A stretch of 34,775 bases of DNA from an uncultured bacterium (GTDB taxonomy: Bacteria; Bacillota; Clostridia; Oscillospirales; Ruminococcaceae): contig CAJMSD010000015.1 in assembly GCA_905215965.1 (NCBI GenBank), positions 1 to 34,775 of the forward strand, written 5' to 3'. Below, piece after piece: positions 15,561 to 23,831 of the stretch. Position numbers and translations under genes: made by a program. Position 1 is the stretch's first letter, and the number at the start of each line of letters is the position of its first letter. The notes under the pieces are model-generated. The model made no database searches. It worked only from the letters and a program-made list of their open reading frames with translations, and was not told the DNA's origin.

Positions 15561-17390
15561 CTATACAATTTTTATGTCGAATTTTTTCAGCCAGAAATCA
15601 AGCTGCACAAAAAAAGCGATCGTCTGCGGCAGATTCATAAGCTGACCGTACCACTGAACTTGATCCTCATGGCGAAGCAGCTTTTCAAGAGCCTCGCGGT
15701 TCACAAGCTGAAGCAGCTTTTCGCAGTCGCCGCCGAGTATCTCCCTCAGCTTTCCGGTAACGGCATTGAGAAACGCGGGATTATGAGTTTTCGGATACGG
15801 GCTCTTTTTGCGCCAAAGCACTTTTTCGGGAAGCCAATCTTTCATTGCCTCTCGGAGCAGTCCCTTTTCTCTGCCCATGTAGTCCTTATCCTCCCACTTT
15901 ACGTTATACATATATTCGGCTATCCTGTAATCGCAGAACGGAACGCGAACTTCAAGTCCGCTGTACATACTCATTCTGTCCTTGCGGTCGAGCAAATTCT
16001 GCATAAACCAATCAAAATTCAGCTGCGTCATTTCCTTCATGCGCCGTTCAAGCTCGCTGTCATCGGGCAGCTTCATAGCGTAGTCCGCAGTCTTTCTGTA
16101 TGCGCTGTAAACGTACTCCTCCGCATTTATCTTATCCGAAAAATAATCGCTGAGAAAGCTTTTTCGGTATGCCGTGCTCTGCGCCCAGGGAAAGCCGTCC
16201 GTCATGCGGATATCCTTATCGCGGTACCAGGGATATCCTCCGAAGATCTCGTCCGCACATTCGCCCGAAAGCGCGACCGTTCCGTGCTTTTTTATCTCTC
16301 GGCAGAGGATAAGCATCGAAGAATCCACATCAGCCATTCCCGGCAGACCTCTTGCCTCCACGGCTTCGTCAAGCGCTCCGATAAGCTCGGGAGTATCGAC
16401 TATTACCCAGTGATGCTCCACGCCGAGATATTCCGCCATGCATCTGATATATTCGGGATCGCTGTCGGGCTGAAAGTGACTTTTCTGAAAATATTTTTCA
16501 TTGTCGCGGTAATCTATCGAAAACGTATCGAGAATTTTCCCCTGCTTTTTAAGCTCCGCGGCTGCGACGGAGGATATCAGACTTGAATCGAGCCCTCCCG
16601 AAAGAAACGTACACACGGGAACATCGGACACAAGCTGCCGCCGTATGGAATCGAGCATAAGCTCACGCACGTGCTCGACGGTTTGCTCAAAGGTCTCGTC
16701 GAGTTCATAGGCGCGAAGTCTCCAATATTCGCGGAGTTCAAGTCCGTCCTGACTGTAGAAGCCGCACCACCCCGGTTTAAGCTCCTCGATACCGCGGATA
16801 ACGCCGCAGCCGGGAGTGCGTCCGGGAGCCATAAGAATAAGCTCAGCGGCAGAATTGCTGTCTATTTCGCGCGGTACGTCGGAATGCTCAAGCAGCACAG
16901 GAATTTCCGAAGCAAAAATCAGCTTGTTTTTGTTTCTGAAATAGAAAAAAGGCTTTACTCCGATGCGGTCACGGGCAATGAAAACCTTATGCTCGGCTTC
17001 GTCGTAAACCGCAAAAGCAAAGATTCCGTTAAATCTCTCGACGCATTCCGCGCCCCATTTTACGTAGCTTTTCAACACGACTTCGGTATCCGAACGGGTT
17101 TCGAATTCAAAATCGCTTTCAAGCTCGCTGCGTATCTCGTCGGTGTTATAAAGCTCGCCGTTATAGACGATCGTAAAGTTTCGGCTGCCGTCTGTGAAGC
17201 TCATTGGCTGTCTGCCGCCGCTTATATCGATCACGGCGAGACGGGTATGTATAAGCGCCGCCTCGCGCGAGATCATTATCCCCCGCTGATCCGGACCTCG
17301 CCTGAGAAGAAGCTTCTGCATATTCTCATAGATCCTCATATCCTCACGCATATCTTCAATAAAGCTGACCGCTCCTGCTATACCGCACAT
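15561..17390 (-). CDS. asnB: Asparagine synthetase B (glutamine-hydrolysing)
   Basis: This 609-aa cytoplasmic enzyme makes asparagine from aspartate, glutamine and ATP. The N-terminal class II amidotransferase domain begins MCGIAG, with catalytic Cys2 after Met removal; RLAVIDISGG and YNGELYN are substrate-binding motifs. The synthetase domain contains the pyrophosphate-binding loop SGGLDSS (264-270) and continues to a C-terminus of the usual length. The start is preceded by AGGAGGAG. The gene stands alone between pilC and the CAP genes; no strong promoter could be chosen in the 111 bp upstream. Related enzymes in other pathways modify peptides or cell-wall precursors, but the length and motifs fit the housekeeping type best. 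Confidence 0.93.
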   Translation of the reverse strand: MCGIAGAVSFIEDMREDMRIYENMQKLLLRRGPDQRGIMISREAALIHTRLAVIDISGGRQPMSFTDGSRNFTIVYNGELYNTDEIRSELESDFEFETRSDTEVVLKSYVKWGAECVERFNGIFAFAVYDEAEHKVFIARDRIGVKPFFYFRNKNKLIFASEIPVLLEHSDVPREIDSNSAAELILMAPGRTPGCGVIRGIEELKPGWCGFYSQDGLELREYWRLRAYELDETFEQTVEHVRELMLDSIRRQLVSDVPVCTFLSGGLDSSLISSVAAAELKKQGKILDTFSIDYRDNEKYFQKSHFQPDSDPEYIRCMAEYLGVEHHWVIVDTPELIGALDEAVEARGLPGMADVDSSMLILCREIKKHGTVALSGECADEIFGGYPWYRDKDIRMTDGFPWAQSTAYRKSFLSDYFSDKINAEEYVYSAYRKTADYAMKLPDDSELERRMKEMTQLNFDWFMQNLLDRKDRMSMYSGLEVRVPFCDYRIAEYMYNVKWEDKDYMGREKGLLREAMKDWLPEKVLWRKKSPYPKTHNPAFLNAVTGKLREILGGDCEKLLQLVNREALEKLLRHEDQVQWYGQLMNLPQTIAFFVQLDFWLKKFDIKIV

Positions 17391-17502
17391 AGAAATCTCC
17401 TCCTATAGAAAGCAAGCGCAAATAAAATCCGCGCCTTATCGGTATATAATATGCAAAATTTTATGAATTGATACCACGCCGACGGAAGAATGATTTTCTA
17501 AA

Positions 17503-17530
17503 ACAAAAAGGACGGACAAAACGTCCGTCC
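17503..17530 (-). terminator. Terminator after the CAP-dockerin gene pair
   Basis: An 8-bp GC-rich perfect stem (17510-17517 with 17523-17530) and a 5-nt loop are followed on the minus strand by a T-run. It lies about 50 bp past the stop of the 232-aa CAP protein. Confidence 0.85.
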
Positions 17531-17578
17531 AATTATAATTTTAATCGCAAAGCAGGCGGTCGGCCTGTCTTTTATGCC

Positions 17579-18277
17579 TTAAAATGTAGGATTTCCTCCT
17601 GTCGACTTTTCGGCATAATATCTGAGTATCGAAGAAGCGTCCGTAGCGTTTACATAAGAGTCTCCGTCAACATCGGCAAGAGTTATAAAGCTCGGAAGCT
17701 GAACAAACTGCGGATAAGTTGCCTGATAAGCGTAATAATTAAGAACGTTGGAAGCGTCTACAGAATTTATTTCGCCGTCGCCGTTGACATCGCCTTTTTC
17801 TCCGACTATAAGAGCAGAGTCAAGGAAGAGCTGCGTCCAGTAACGGTCGTTGATTATTCCGATGCCGATATATTCAAAATCCTCATCAAGAATATTACTT
17901 CTGTGTCCCTCAGAATTCATCCAGGCGTTCATAACGGCTTCAACGCTGCCGTAGCCGAAAGCGATATTTTCTCCGACCCAGCCGCAGTTTATGTTATTTT
18001 CTTCAAAAATAGTAAAACAGTCTGTTCCGTTCGGACGTGTGTGATCAAAACGCTGCTCAAGCTCAGCTGAACGCGTATTTGCCATATTGCAGGCAGTAAT
18101 ATACAGCTTCAGAGGCTTTACTCCGTTCTCAGCGCGGTATTCATTGATCATATTGAGCATCTGAACGCACTCGTCCTCATAAGTGCCGCCTGCGTTTACA
18201 GCCATTCCTGTACCGGCAGCCGTTACGATCGAAACTGCCGCAGCAGATGCGATGATCTTAGCAAATAACTTTTTCAT
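17579..18277 (-). CDS. Secreted CAP (SCP)-domain protein with C-terminal dockerin, 232 aa
   Basis: A signal peptide (about residues 1-30, MKKLFAKIIASAAAVSIVTA) is followed by a CAP-superfamily domain. It includes LNMINEYRAENGVKPL, the HTRPNGT strand, GENIAFGYGS and the WMNSEGHRSNIL motif with conserved His and Glu. A type I-like dockerin follows, with two calcium-loop repeats: GDVNGDGEINSVDASNVL and ADVDGDSYVNATDASSIL, both with Asp/Asn in the expected positions. The protein is therefore likely docked on a cellulosome scaffoldin. CAP domain activity here is unknown. The start at 18277 follows GGGAGAG and gives a normal signal peptide; an earlier in-frame start at 18295 is less likely. It starts 14 bp after the stop of the paralogue at 18292. 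Confidence 0.9.
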   Translation of the reverse strand: MKKLFAKIIASAAAVSIVTAAGTGMAVNAGGTYEDECVQMLNMINEYRAENGVKPLKLYITACNMANTRSAELEQRFDHTRPNGTDCFTIFEENNINCGWVGENIAFGYGSVEAVMNAWMNSEGHRSNILDEDFEYIGIGIINDRYWTQLFLDSALIVGEKGDVNGDGEINSVDASNVLNYYAYQATYPQFVQLPSFITLADVDGDSYVNATDASSILRYYAEKSTGGNPTF

Positions 18278-18291
18278 AATTAACTCTCCCA

Positions 18292-19062
18292 TCAAAATTC
18301 ATAAGGCAGCGAATCATATATCTTCAAAACATATCTCTGAAGAGCCTTCAGGTCGGAAGATGTGACTGCGCCGTCTTTTATACAATCGGCGTATTCTGTC
18401 TGAAGCTCGTTGAAGCTGATCTTATCGTCCAGATACATACGCATAAGTACCACGTCAAAAGAAGAAACCTTGCCGTCGCCGTCAATGTCTCCATATGAAA
18501 CGGGAATTATCGGGTCGCGCACAAGAGTTTGCTGACCGTCAAAGACCTCGTCCGTTGAAATAAACAGCAGCTCCCAGTACCAGCCGTACCGGCTTCCCTC
18601 GGAGTAATAAACTCCCACGCTCATATGAGTATGCGCATCGCTCATGATGTTATTCCAATGCGGAGCGGAATTTTTCCACTGAATAAAGGTTGCTTCCGCA
18701 CTGCTGCTGCCTGCGGCGATATTCTCATAAGCCGCTCCCAGCGGTATTCCTGCCTCCTCTGCGGCGGTATGGAAATTCGTGCCGTCCGGACGCACATGGC
18801 TGAACGATACGCTTATCTCCTCCGCACGAAGTTTTGAAACGTCATACAAAGCAGGAGCCGTAGCCAGAGGTTTAAGACCCGCGTCTATCCTCGCTTCATT
18901 CACAAGGAAGAGCATCTCCTCGCTGTAAGCCTGATAATCCACGGTCTCATCGGCTTCCGCGCAGTTCACGGCAGGAACAGCGGCAAATACCACGGCAGCC
19001 GAAACAACTGCGGCGAATATTTTTTTCAACCGTTTCAGAACCGAAACCAACGCCCACACCAT
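18292..19062 (-). CDS. Secreted CAP (SCP)-domain protein with degenerate C-terminal dockerin, about 256 aa
   Basis: A basic-hydrophobic signal peptide (LKRLKKIFAAVVSAAVVFAA) precedes a CAP domain with FLVNEARIDAGLKPL, FSHVRPDGTNF, YENIAAGSSSAE and WKNSAPHWNNIM, in which the usual GHR is replaced by APHW. The C-terminal dockerin has one good calcium loop (YGDIDGDGKVSSFDVVLM) and a second, weaker one (DCIKDGAVTSSDLKAL). It is upstream of, and in operon with, the paralogue at 18277. The start is uncertain: ATG at 19062 has GAGG immediately before it, while GTG at 19125 has no ribosome binding site and lies next to the likely promoter. TTG codons a few residues inside are also possible. Confidence 0.82.
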   Translation of the reverse strand: MVWALVSVLKRLKKIFAAVVSAAVVFAAVPAVNCAEADETVDYQAYSEEMLFLVNEARIDAGLKPLATAPALYDVSKLRAEEISVSFSHVRPDGTNFHTAAEEAGIPLGAAYENIAAGSSSAEATFIQWKNSAPHWNNIMSDAHTHMSVGVYYSEGSRYGWYWELLFISTDEVFDGQQTLVRDPIIPVSYGDIDGDGKVSSFDVVLMRMYLDDKISFNELQTEYADCIKDGAVTSSDLKALQRYVLKIYDSLPYEF

Positions 19063-19144
19063 CCTCGTCTTGGAATATACATCAATGCCGCAGAACCATT
19101 TATTTATCGATAAACGATTCCGCACTCAACAAACATTATAATAT

Positions 19145-19173
19145 ATTATATCACATTACGAGATATTTTTAAA
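19145..19173 (-). promoter_or_regulatory. Possible promoter of the CAP-dockerin pair
   Basis: Minus strand: TATAAT at 19145-19150 with a weak TTTAAA (19168-19173) 17 nt upstream; a second TATAAT overlaps at 19135-19140. The -35 is poor, so the exact position is uncertain. Confidence 0.4.
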
Positions 19174-19246
19174 TAGTCCAAGCGTATTTTTGGTGATTAC
19201 TTACAAACACTTTCATCGATTTGCACAAAAGGCAACGCTGTTTTTA

Positions 19247-21553
19247 TCAGCCTTTAAGCTCAACTCTTCTTATCTTACCGCTGATAGTTTTGGGAAGCTC
19301 GTCTCTGAATTCAACGATTCTCGGATATTTATAAGGAGCGGTATGCTTTTTAACGTAATTCTGGATCTCCTTTTTAAGCTCGTCCGTTCCGACTGTTCCC
19401 TTGGTAAGAACGATAGAAGCCTTTACTACCTGTCCTCTTACAGGATCGGGAGCGGCGCTTACTCCGCATTCAAGAACGTACGGAAGCTCCATAATAACGC
19501 TTTCGATCTCAAAAGGTCCGATCCTGTAGCCCGACGACTTGATAACGTCGTCTACACGGCCGACATACCAGAAATAGCCGTCCTCATCGCGCCATGCGGT
19601 ATCGCCCGTATGGTAAACGTCGTTGCTCCATACCTCTTTGGTTCTGTCCTCGTCCTTGTAGTATCCCATGAAAAGTCCGCATGGGATACCCTTGTCAAGG
19701 CGGATAACGATCTCGCCGGTTTCACCCGGCTTAACGCTGTTTCCGTCGGGATCAACGATATCTATATCATACATTGCGCTCGGTTTTCCCATAGAACCGG
19801 GCTTTGCGGTCATTCCTACAAAGTTGCCGATAGCAAGGGTCGTTTCTGTCTGACCGAAGCCTTCCATGAGCTTTACTCCCGTAGCCTTGAGGAACTGATT
19901 ATAAACCTCGGGGTTGAGAGCTTCTCCGGCAACGGTAGCGTATTTTATCGAGCTGAGGTCATATTTTGAAAGATCCTCTTTGATAAAGAATCTGTACATA
20001 GTCGGAGGAGCGCAGAAGGTAGTGATATTATACTGCTTGAACATAGGCAGTATCTTATGCGCGTCAAATCTGTCGAAATCGTATACGAAAACGCAGGTCT
20101 CGCTCATCCACTGACCGTAAAGCTTGCCCCAGAGAGCCTTGCCCCAGCCTGTATCTGAAATTGTAAAATGGATTCCGTTAGGATCAACGTTATGCCAGTA
20201 GCGCGCGGTGATGAAGTGACCGAGAGCGTATTTATGGCTGTGCATAGCGATCTTCGGATATCCCGTAGTACCGGAAGTAAAGAACATGAGCATCGGCTCG
20301 CTTCCGCACGAAAGCTTTTCGGGATCTGTCGGACGCTCGAAAACGTCGCTGAACTCATACATTTCCTTATCGAAAGGTGCCCAGCCGTCGCGCTCGCCGT
20401 GAGCCATCATCTTAATGATATCCATTCCCGATTCTTCGACTGCCAGCTCGACCTGATGAGCAACGTCTCCGTCGCCCGTGCAGACGATAGCCTTAACGTC
20501 GGCAGCCTTGAATCTGTATGTAAAGTCGTGCTGAACAAGCTGATTCGTAGCCGGGATTACGATAGCTCCGATCCTGTGAAGAGCAAGGATAGAGAACCAG
20601 AATTGATAATGTCTTTTAAGAACAAGCATGACCTTATCGCCTTTTTTGATTCCCTTTGAAAGGAAGTAATTGGCAGTCATGTTTGAGTATTTTTTAATTT
20701 CCGCAAAGGTAAAGCGGCGTTCCTCCATATCGTTTGAAACATAGACGAGAGCTTCCTTATCGGGACATTTCTCGGCAAGAGCGTCAACGATATCGAAGCT
20801 GAAATTGAATGTTTCGGCATTCTTGAAATTGATTCCCGTAAGAGCGCCCTCGCTGTTTGTTTCTACCTCGACGAATTTATCCGCAACGGGATTCTCAATA
20901 TTTGCAAGGTCGAAATTTGTCGTACCGGGAAGCGTAACAGGTTCAAGATGCGACATAGCTCCGGCATACTGATTCGTGCCGAAAACAACGGCGTAGAATT
21001 TACATTCCTTGCCGCCTACCGCCCATTCGTCATGGGGCTCGGAGCTGTCGTAATAAATGGAATCGCCCTCGCTGAGGACTTCTTCGTTGTCTCCTACGCG
21101 GACTTTAAGCTGTCCGCTGATAATGATGTCAAGCTCCTGTCCCTCGTGGGTATGAGCGTGGGGAACTCTGTATTTTTCGTCAACATAAGGGATAGTAACA
21201 AGGAAAGGTTCGCCGATCTTGTTTCTGAAATTCGGAGCAAGGCGCTGATAGATCAGACCCTTGCGGCGCGCGATAGGAAGACCCTCGCCCTTTCTCGTAA
21301 TATCGAAGCTGTTGATACGCGGAGATTCACCCTCCATAAGGTCGGTTATCTCAACTCCGCAGGCATTTGCGAATTTATAAATAAAAGTGAAGCTGAAATC
21401 GCTGTTTCCGCTTTCATAAGCGAGATATTCCTCAACGGTCACGCCTGCTTTCGCAGCCATTTCCTCGGGAGAATAGCCTACTGATTCACGAACGGCTCTA
21501 ATTCGCTCAGCTACCTCTCTTATTCTAAATTCTGGACTCATCATATTGTTCAT
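19247..21553 (-). CDS. XRE-cupin regulator fused to acyl-CoA synthetase (AMP-binding), 768 aa
   Basis: One continuous frame joins three parts. Residues about 9-75 are an XRE-type helix-turn-helix (REVAERIRAVRESVGYSPEE, then YLAYESGN). Residues about 115-195 are a cupin with a metal-site-like PHAHTHEGQE. From about 245 to the end is a medium-chain-type acyl-CoA synthetase with the adenylation loop FFTSGTTGYPK (about 423-433), GFGQTETT, YHTGDTAWRDEDGYFWY and the acceptor lysine in PKTISGKIRR. Adenylating enzymes of this family make acyl-AMP and acyl-CoA from free carboxylic acids. Small XRE-cupin proteins and such synthetases occur as neighbours in other Firmicutes; here they are one chain. The start at 21553 is chosen because AAAGGAGA lies ten bases upstream. 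The promoter is at 21646-21674. The substrate is unknown. Confidence 0.92.
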   Translation of the reverse strand: MNNMMSPEFRIREVAERIRAVRESVGYSPEEMAAKAGVTVEEYLAYESGNSDFSFTFIYKFANACGVEITDLMEGESPRINSFDITRKGEGLPIARRKGLIYQRLAPNFRNKIGEPFLVTIPYVDEKYRVPHAHTHEGQELDIIISGQLKVRVGDNEEVLSEGDSIYYDSSEPHDEWAVGGKECKFYAVVFGTNQYAGAMSHLEPVTLPGTTNFDLANIENPVADKFVEVETNSEGALTGINFKNAETFNFSFDIVDALAEKCPDKEALVYVSNDMEERRFTFAEIKKYSNMTANYFLSKGIKKGDKVMLVLKRHYQFWFSILALHRIGAIVIPATNQLVQHDFTYRFKAADVKAIVCTGDGDVAHQVELAVEESGMDIIKMMAHGERDGWAPFDKEMYEFSDVFERPTDPEKLSCGSEPMLMFFTSGTTGYPKIAMHSHKYALGHFITARYWHNVDPNGIHFTISDTGWGKALWGKLYGQWMSETCVFVYDFDRFDAHKILPMFKQYNITTFCAPPTMYRFFIKEDLSKYDLSSIKYATVAGEALNPEVYNQFLKATGVKLMEGFGQTETTLAIGNFVGMTAKPGSMGKPSAMYDIDIVDPDGNSVKPGETGEIVIRLDKGIPCGLFMGYYKDEDRTKEVWSNDVYHTGDTAWRDEDGYFWYVGRVDDVIKSSGYRIGPFEIESVIMELPYVLECGVSAAPDPVRGQVVKASIVLTKGTVGTDELKKEIQNYVKKHTAPYKYPRIVEFRDELPKTISGKIRRVELKG

Positions 21554-21645
21554 AGCAAGCATTCTCCTTTCTCGAAAATTACAGGCCGAAAAATAATTAA
21601 AATATTCACAAAAGATGTGATGCGGTCTGCGCTTACATACGAACA

Positions 21646-21674
21646 ATTATATCATTATACCTATTATTTGTCAA
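21646..21674 (-). promoter_or_regulatory. Promoter of the XRE-cupin acyl-CoA synthetase
   Basis: Minus strand: TTGACA (21669-21674), 17-nt spacer, TATAAT (21646-21651), a perfect consensus giving a leader of about 85 nt. A TTTTGTGAA nonamer (21605-21613) lies in that leader. Confidence 0.85.
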
Positions 21675-21753
21675 CGAAAAATTATTGGGCCATAACGCAT
21701 CATTTTTTGTATTTTTTTCACACAAAACAGTGTGGAATGATATTTTCCGAAAT

Positions 21754-22152
21754 TCAGATACTCTCTATGAGCTTTTTGATGACCGTCTCTTCATTGCAGT
21801 AAGCCCGGATTATCTGCCTGCCGTTGAAATACACGGCTCTGACAGGCATATCCCCAAATTTTACCCTTATATTGAGCCTTTCCGCGAGACCGTTCATCGG
21901 GAGCTGCGTGGGATAGCCGTCGTTGACTCCGCTTACGCACCGCATCATGTACCTCGGATAAAGCGGAGAAAGATTTTCCTCCGCTGCGGCATTTGGAAGC
22001 GTTCCGATGTGCGGATATCCGCCGTTTTTGCCGTCCGTTTTCTGGATATTCAGCGGATAGGGCGAAAAAAGAGCTTCAAGCTCCGCAGCATCGGGAAGCT
22101 CCTCCAAAGTGGGATAACCGCCGTTCTTTCCGTTTATGATGATCTGACCCAT
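21754..22152 (-). CDS. Small repeat protein of a phage tail-like module, 132 aa
   Basis: The protein contains three spaced copies of a NGGYP or NDGYP motif (in GKNGGYPTLEELP, GKNGGYPHIGTLP and VNDGYPTQLP), about 35 residues apart. A C-terminal stretch RAVYFNGRQIIRAYCNEE looks beta-stranded. Such NGGYP/NDGYP-type proteins are, from memory, found among structural proteins of Clostridiales prophages; I cannot confirm this by search. ATG at 22152 is preceded by AGGTGAG and lies directly after the stop of the upstream gene (overlap of coupling signals), so it is the third gene of a small operon. No transmembrane segment or signal peptide is visible. Confidence 0.7.
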   Translation of the reverse strand: MGQIIINGKNGGYPTLEELPDAAELEALFSPYPLNIQKTDGKNGGYPHIGTLPNAAAEENLSPLYPRYMMRCVSGVNDGYPTQLPMNGLAERLNIRVKFGDMPVRAVYFNGRQIIRAYCNEETVIKKLIESI

Positions 22153-22153
22153 A

Positions 22154-23071
22154 TCACTCACCTGCGCACACATAGCCTATCGAGCGCAGATAGGCAGCAT
22201 CCTTGCACTGCTCCGTCGTAAGCGCGAATATTCTTTGATTGTTTTCCGAGCTTGAATTCGAATTGCCTACGGTAATTCCTCCCGTCAGCTCCTTGTCATA
22301 GAAGCAGGGCGCAGCAATTGTCGAATCCCAGTTCACAGACGTTATATTTTCGTATTCTATCGCCTGATAGCAGTTATTGAAAGAGCCGCTCATTGAAAAA
22401 TTCGCCGTCCTCGGAGTTTCCGTCCTTGCCTTGATCTTCCCGATAAAAGCCGTATCGACGCATTTAACGTCATAAAAAAAGGAGTGGCTTGTGGAGCTTA
22501 TCGCTATGAGATCGTAAGTAATATTCAGCCTGAACTGGCAGCCCGTAAGAGCGCTGCTCCTCAATATGCTGCGGTGTCTGCCCGTCCGCAGATCGATAAG
22601 GACCGTACAGTATTTCATTTTAACGCTGTACTTGAGCTTGTTGAAAAATCCCTCGCTTGAGCTTGACGACAAAGTTCCCTCGTTTGCCGTAATATGAAAG
22701 CGGCAGTTCTCAAACTCCGCCGTCTTTTCGCGCTGCGCATCCGGAGCAAAAAGCTGCACCAGAGCGCCTATAAGCACGGCATTTTCGATATTGAGATTCT
22801 TAAATACCGTACTTCCCGCGCATTTGTCGTAGAACAGCCGCGCAGTATCGGAACTGCTGCTGTAAATATTTCTTATCGTATGTCCGCAGCCGTCAAATTC
22901 CTTGGCAAAAAATGTTATCGGCTCATAGCTGCCTGCATATTCCGTTTCGTTGAAGTCAATATCCGCTCCAAGCTTGAAATACGCTTCCTCCGAGCCGATA
23001 TTTTTCATTTCGTAGAGATCCGCGGCATTTTCAACAACATACGGATCGATTTGTGTTCCCGTACCGTTCAT
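22154..23071 (-). CDS. Beta-helix-like protein of a phage tail-like module, 305 aa
   Basis: The N-terminus (GTGTQIDPYVVENAADLYEM) matches a short motif seen in tail-fibre or tail-tip type proteins of Firmicutes phages, and also in GLUG-type surface repeat proteins. It continues with YFKLGADIDFNETEY, EFDGCGHTIRNIYS and NLNIENAVLIG, regular beta-strand turns expected of a right-handed beta-helix. No signal peptide or membrane anchor is visible, so export as a normal surface protein is unlikely. ATG follows AAAGGAG. The gene begins four bases after the stop of the BppU-like gene and ends two bases before the next start, so the three are coupled. Assignment as a tail protein is from recall of family style, not from a search. 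Confidence 0.72.
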   Translation of the reverse strand: MNGTGTQIDPYVVENAADLYEMKNIGSEEAYFKLGADIDFNETEYAGSYEPITFFAKEFDGCGHTIRNIYSSSSDTARLFYDKCAGSTVFKNLNIENAVLIGALVQLFAPDAQREKTAEFENCRFHITANEGTLSSSSSEGFFNKLKYSVKMKYCTVLIDLRTGRHRSILRSSALTGCQFRLNITYDLIAISSTSHSFFYDVKCVDTAFIGKIKARTETPRTANFSMSGSFNNCYQAIEYENITSVNWDSTIAAPCFYDKELTGGITVGNSNSSSENNQRIFALTTEQCKDAAYLRSIGYVCAGE

Positions 23072-23075
23072 TTTA

Positions 23076-23684
23076 TCACTCCTTTACTATAACGTACAGT
23101 GAATTTTCCTTATGGCTGATGCTTGCATATTCCTCCGCCGTTACCGCAATTACCTCGGGACGCGCCAGAAATATCCCGATGTTTTCCTCCATAGCGTCAA
23201 GCCTGCGCTCCGTCGCTTCAAGGTCAAAGCTGTCGATAACCGTCTGAATCCCGGCAATTCCGTCCGAGGCAGCTGCGTTTATCTCGCTGATGACCTGTTC
23301 TGCGGCGCTTGGCAGAGGAACGTTTTCTCCCTCGGGCGACGGAGCGACCTCTATCGGCGCAATATTGTATTTCAGGATAATATCTCCGCCGCCGCCCGAA
23401 GCTCTCAGTTCAAGCAGCAGCCTGCCCGAAGCCGCCGTAAAATACTCGGAGACATTCCAGCTCAGCAAAAGCTTTTCATCCGATATCTCCGGCACGAGCG
23501 CCTGCTGCGCCTCGCCGTTATCCTCGTTTACTCCCCTTATCATGAACGAGCACTCGCTCAGATCAATGCCGTTGTAAAAGCGATCGACCTCAAAGCAGAT
23601 CGTTTCGGCATATTTTTCTCCCTGCCTAAAAAGATGCCCGATCTCATAGGCAGGGATATTTTTTCCTTTTGCACGAATCGTCAT
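23076..23684 (-). CDS. Phage baseplate upper protein (BppU)-like protein, 202 aa
   Basis: The first 120 residues (MTIRAKGKNIPAYEIGHLFR, then VDRFYNGIDLSECSFMIRG and LLLSWNVSEYFTAASGRLLL) have the beta-sandwich pattern of the N-terminal domain of baseplate upper proteins of siphophages. Next come a Pro/Glu-rich linker (about 125-140), a short helical coiled-coil (about 145-175, with DLEATERRLDAMEENIG) and a C-terminal YIVVKE end. The start at 23684 has AGGAGG four bases upstream; a longer reading to 23750 begins with TTG and lacks a binding site. It is the first of three coupled genes. No capsid, terminase, integrase or lysis gene is nearby, so this is a remnant or a co-opted tail-tip unit. 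Confidence 0.72.
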   Translation of the reverse strand: MTIRAKGKNIPAYEIGHLFRQGEKYAETICFEVDRFYNGIDLSECSFMIRGVNEDNGEAQQALVPEISDEKLLLSWNVSEYFTAASGRLLLELRASGGGGDIILKYNIAPIEVAPSPEGENVPLPSAAEQVISEINAAASDGIAGIQTVIDSFDLEATERRLDAMEENIGIFLARPEVIAVTAEEYASISHKENSLYVIVKE

Positions 23685-23730
23685 AAAACCTCCTGTTCCG
23701 AAGACTCCGCAGCCGTCTTCATAAACGGGC

Positions 23731-23771
23731 AAAAAAGAGGGCTTATTCAACGTAAAAGCATTGAATAAGCC
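23731..23771 (-). terminator. Terminator after the rhamnogalacturonan lyase gene
   Basis: A perfect 11-bp stem (23740-23750 with 23761-23771) with a 10-nt loop is followed on the minus strand by CTCTTTTTTG. It lies about 60 bp past the lyase stop and about 47 bp before the first tail-like gene. No promoter is visible between it and that gene. Confidence 0.85.
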
Positions 23772-23831
23772 TGAAAATTAACATAAAGTTAATAAAAATT
23801 TAATATTTGGAATGATTGATAAAATTTGCCT

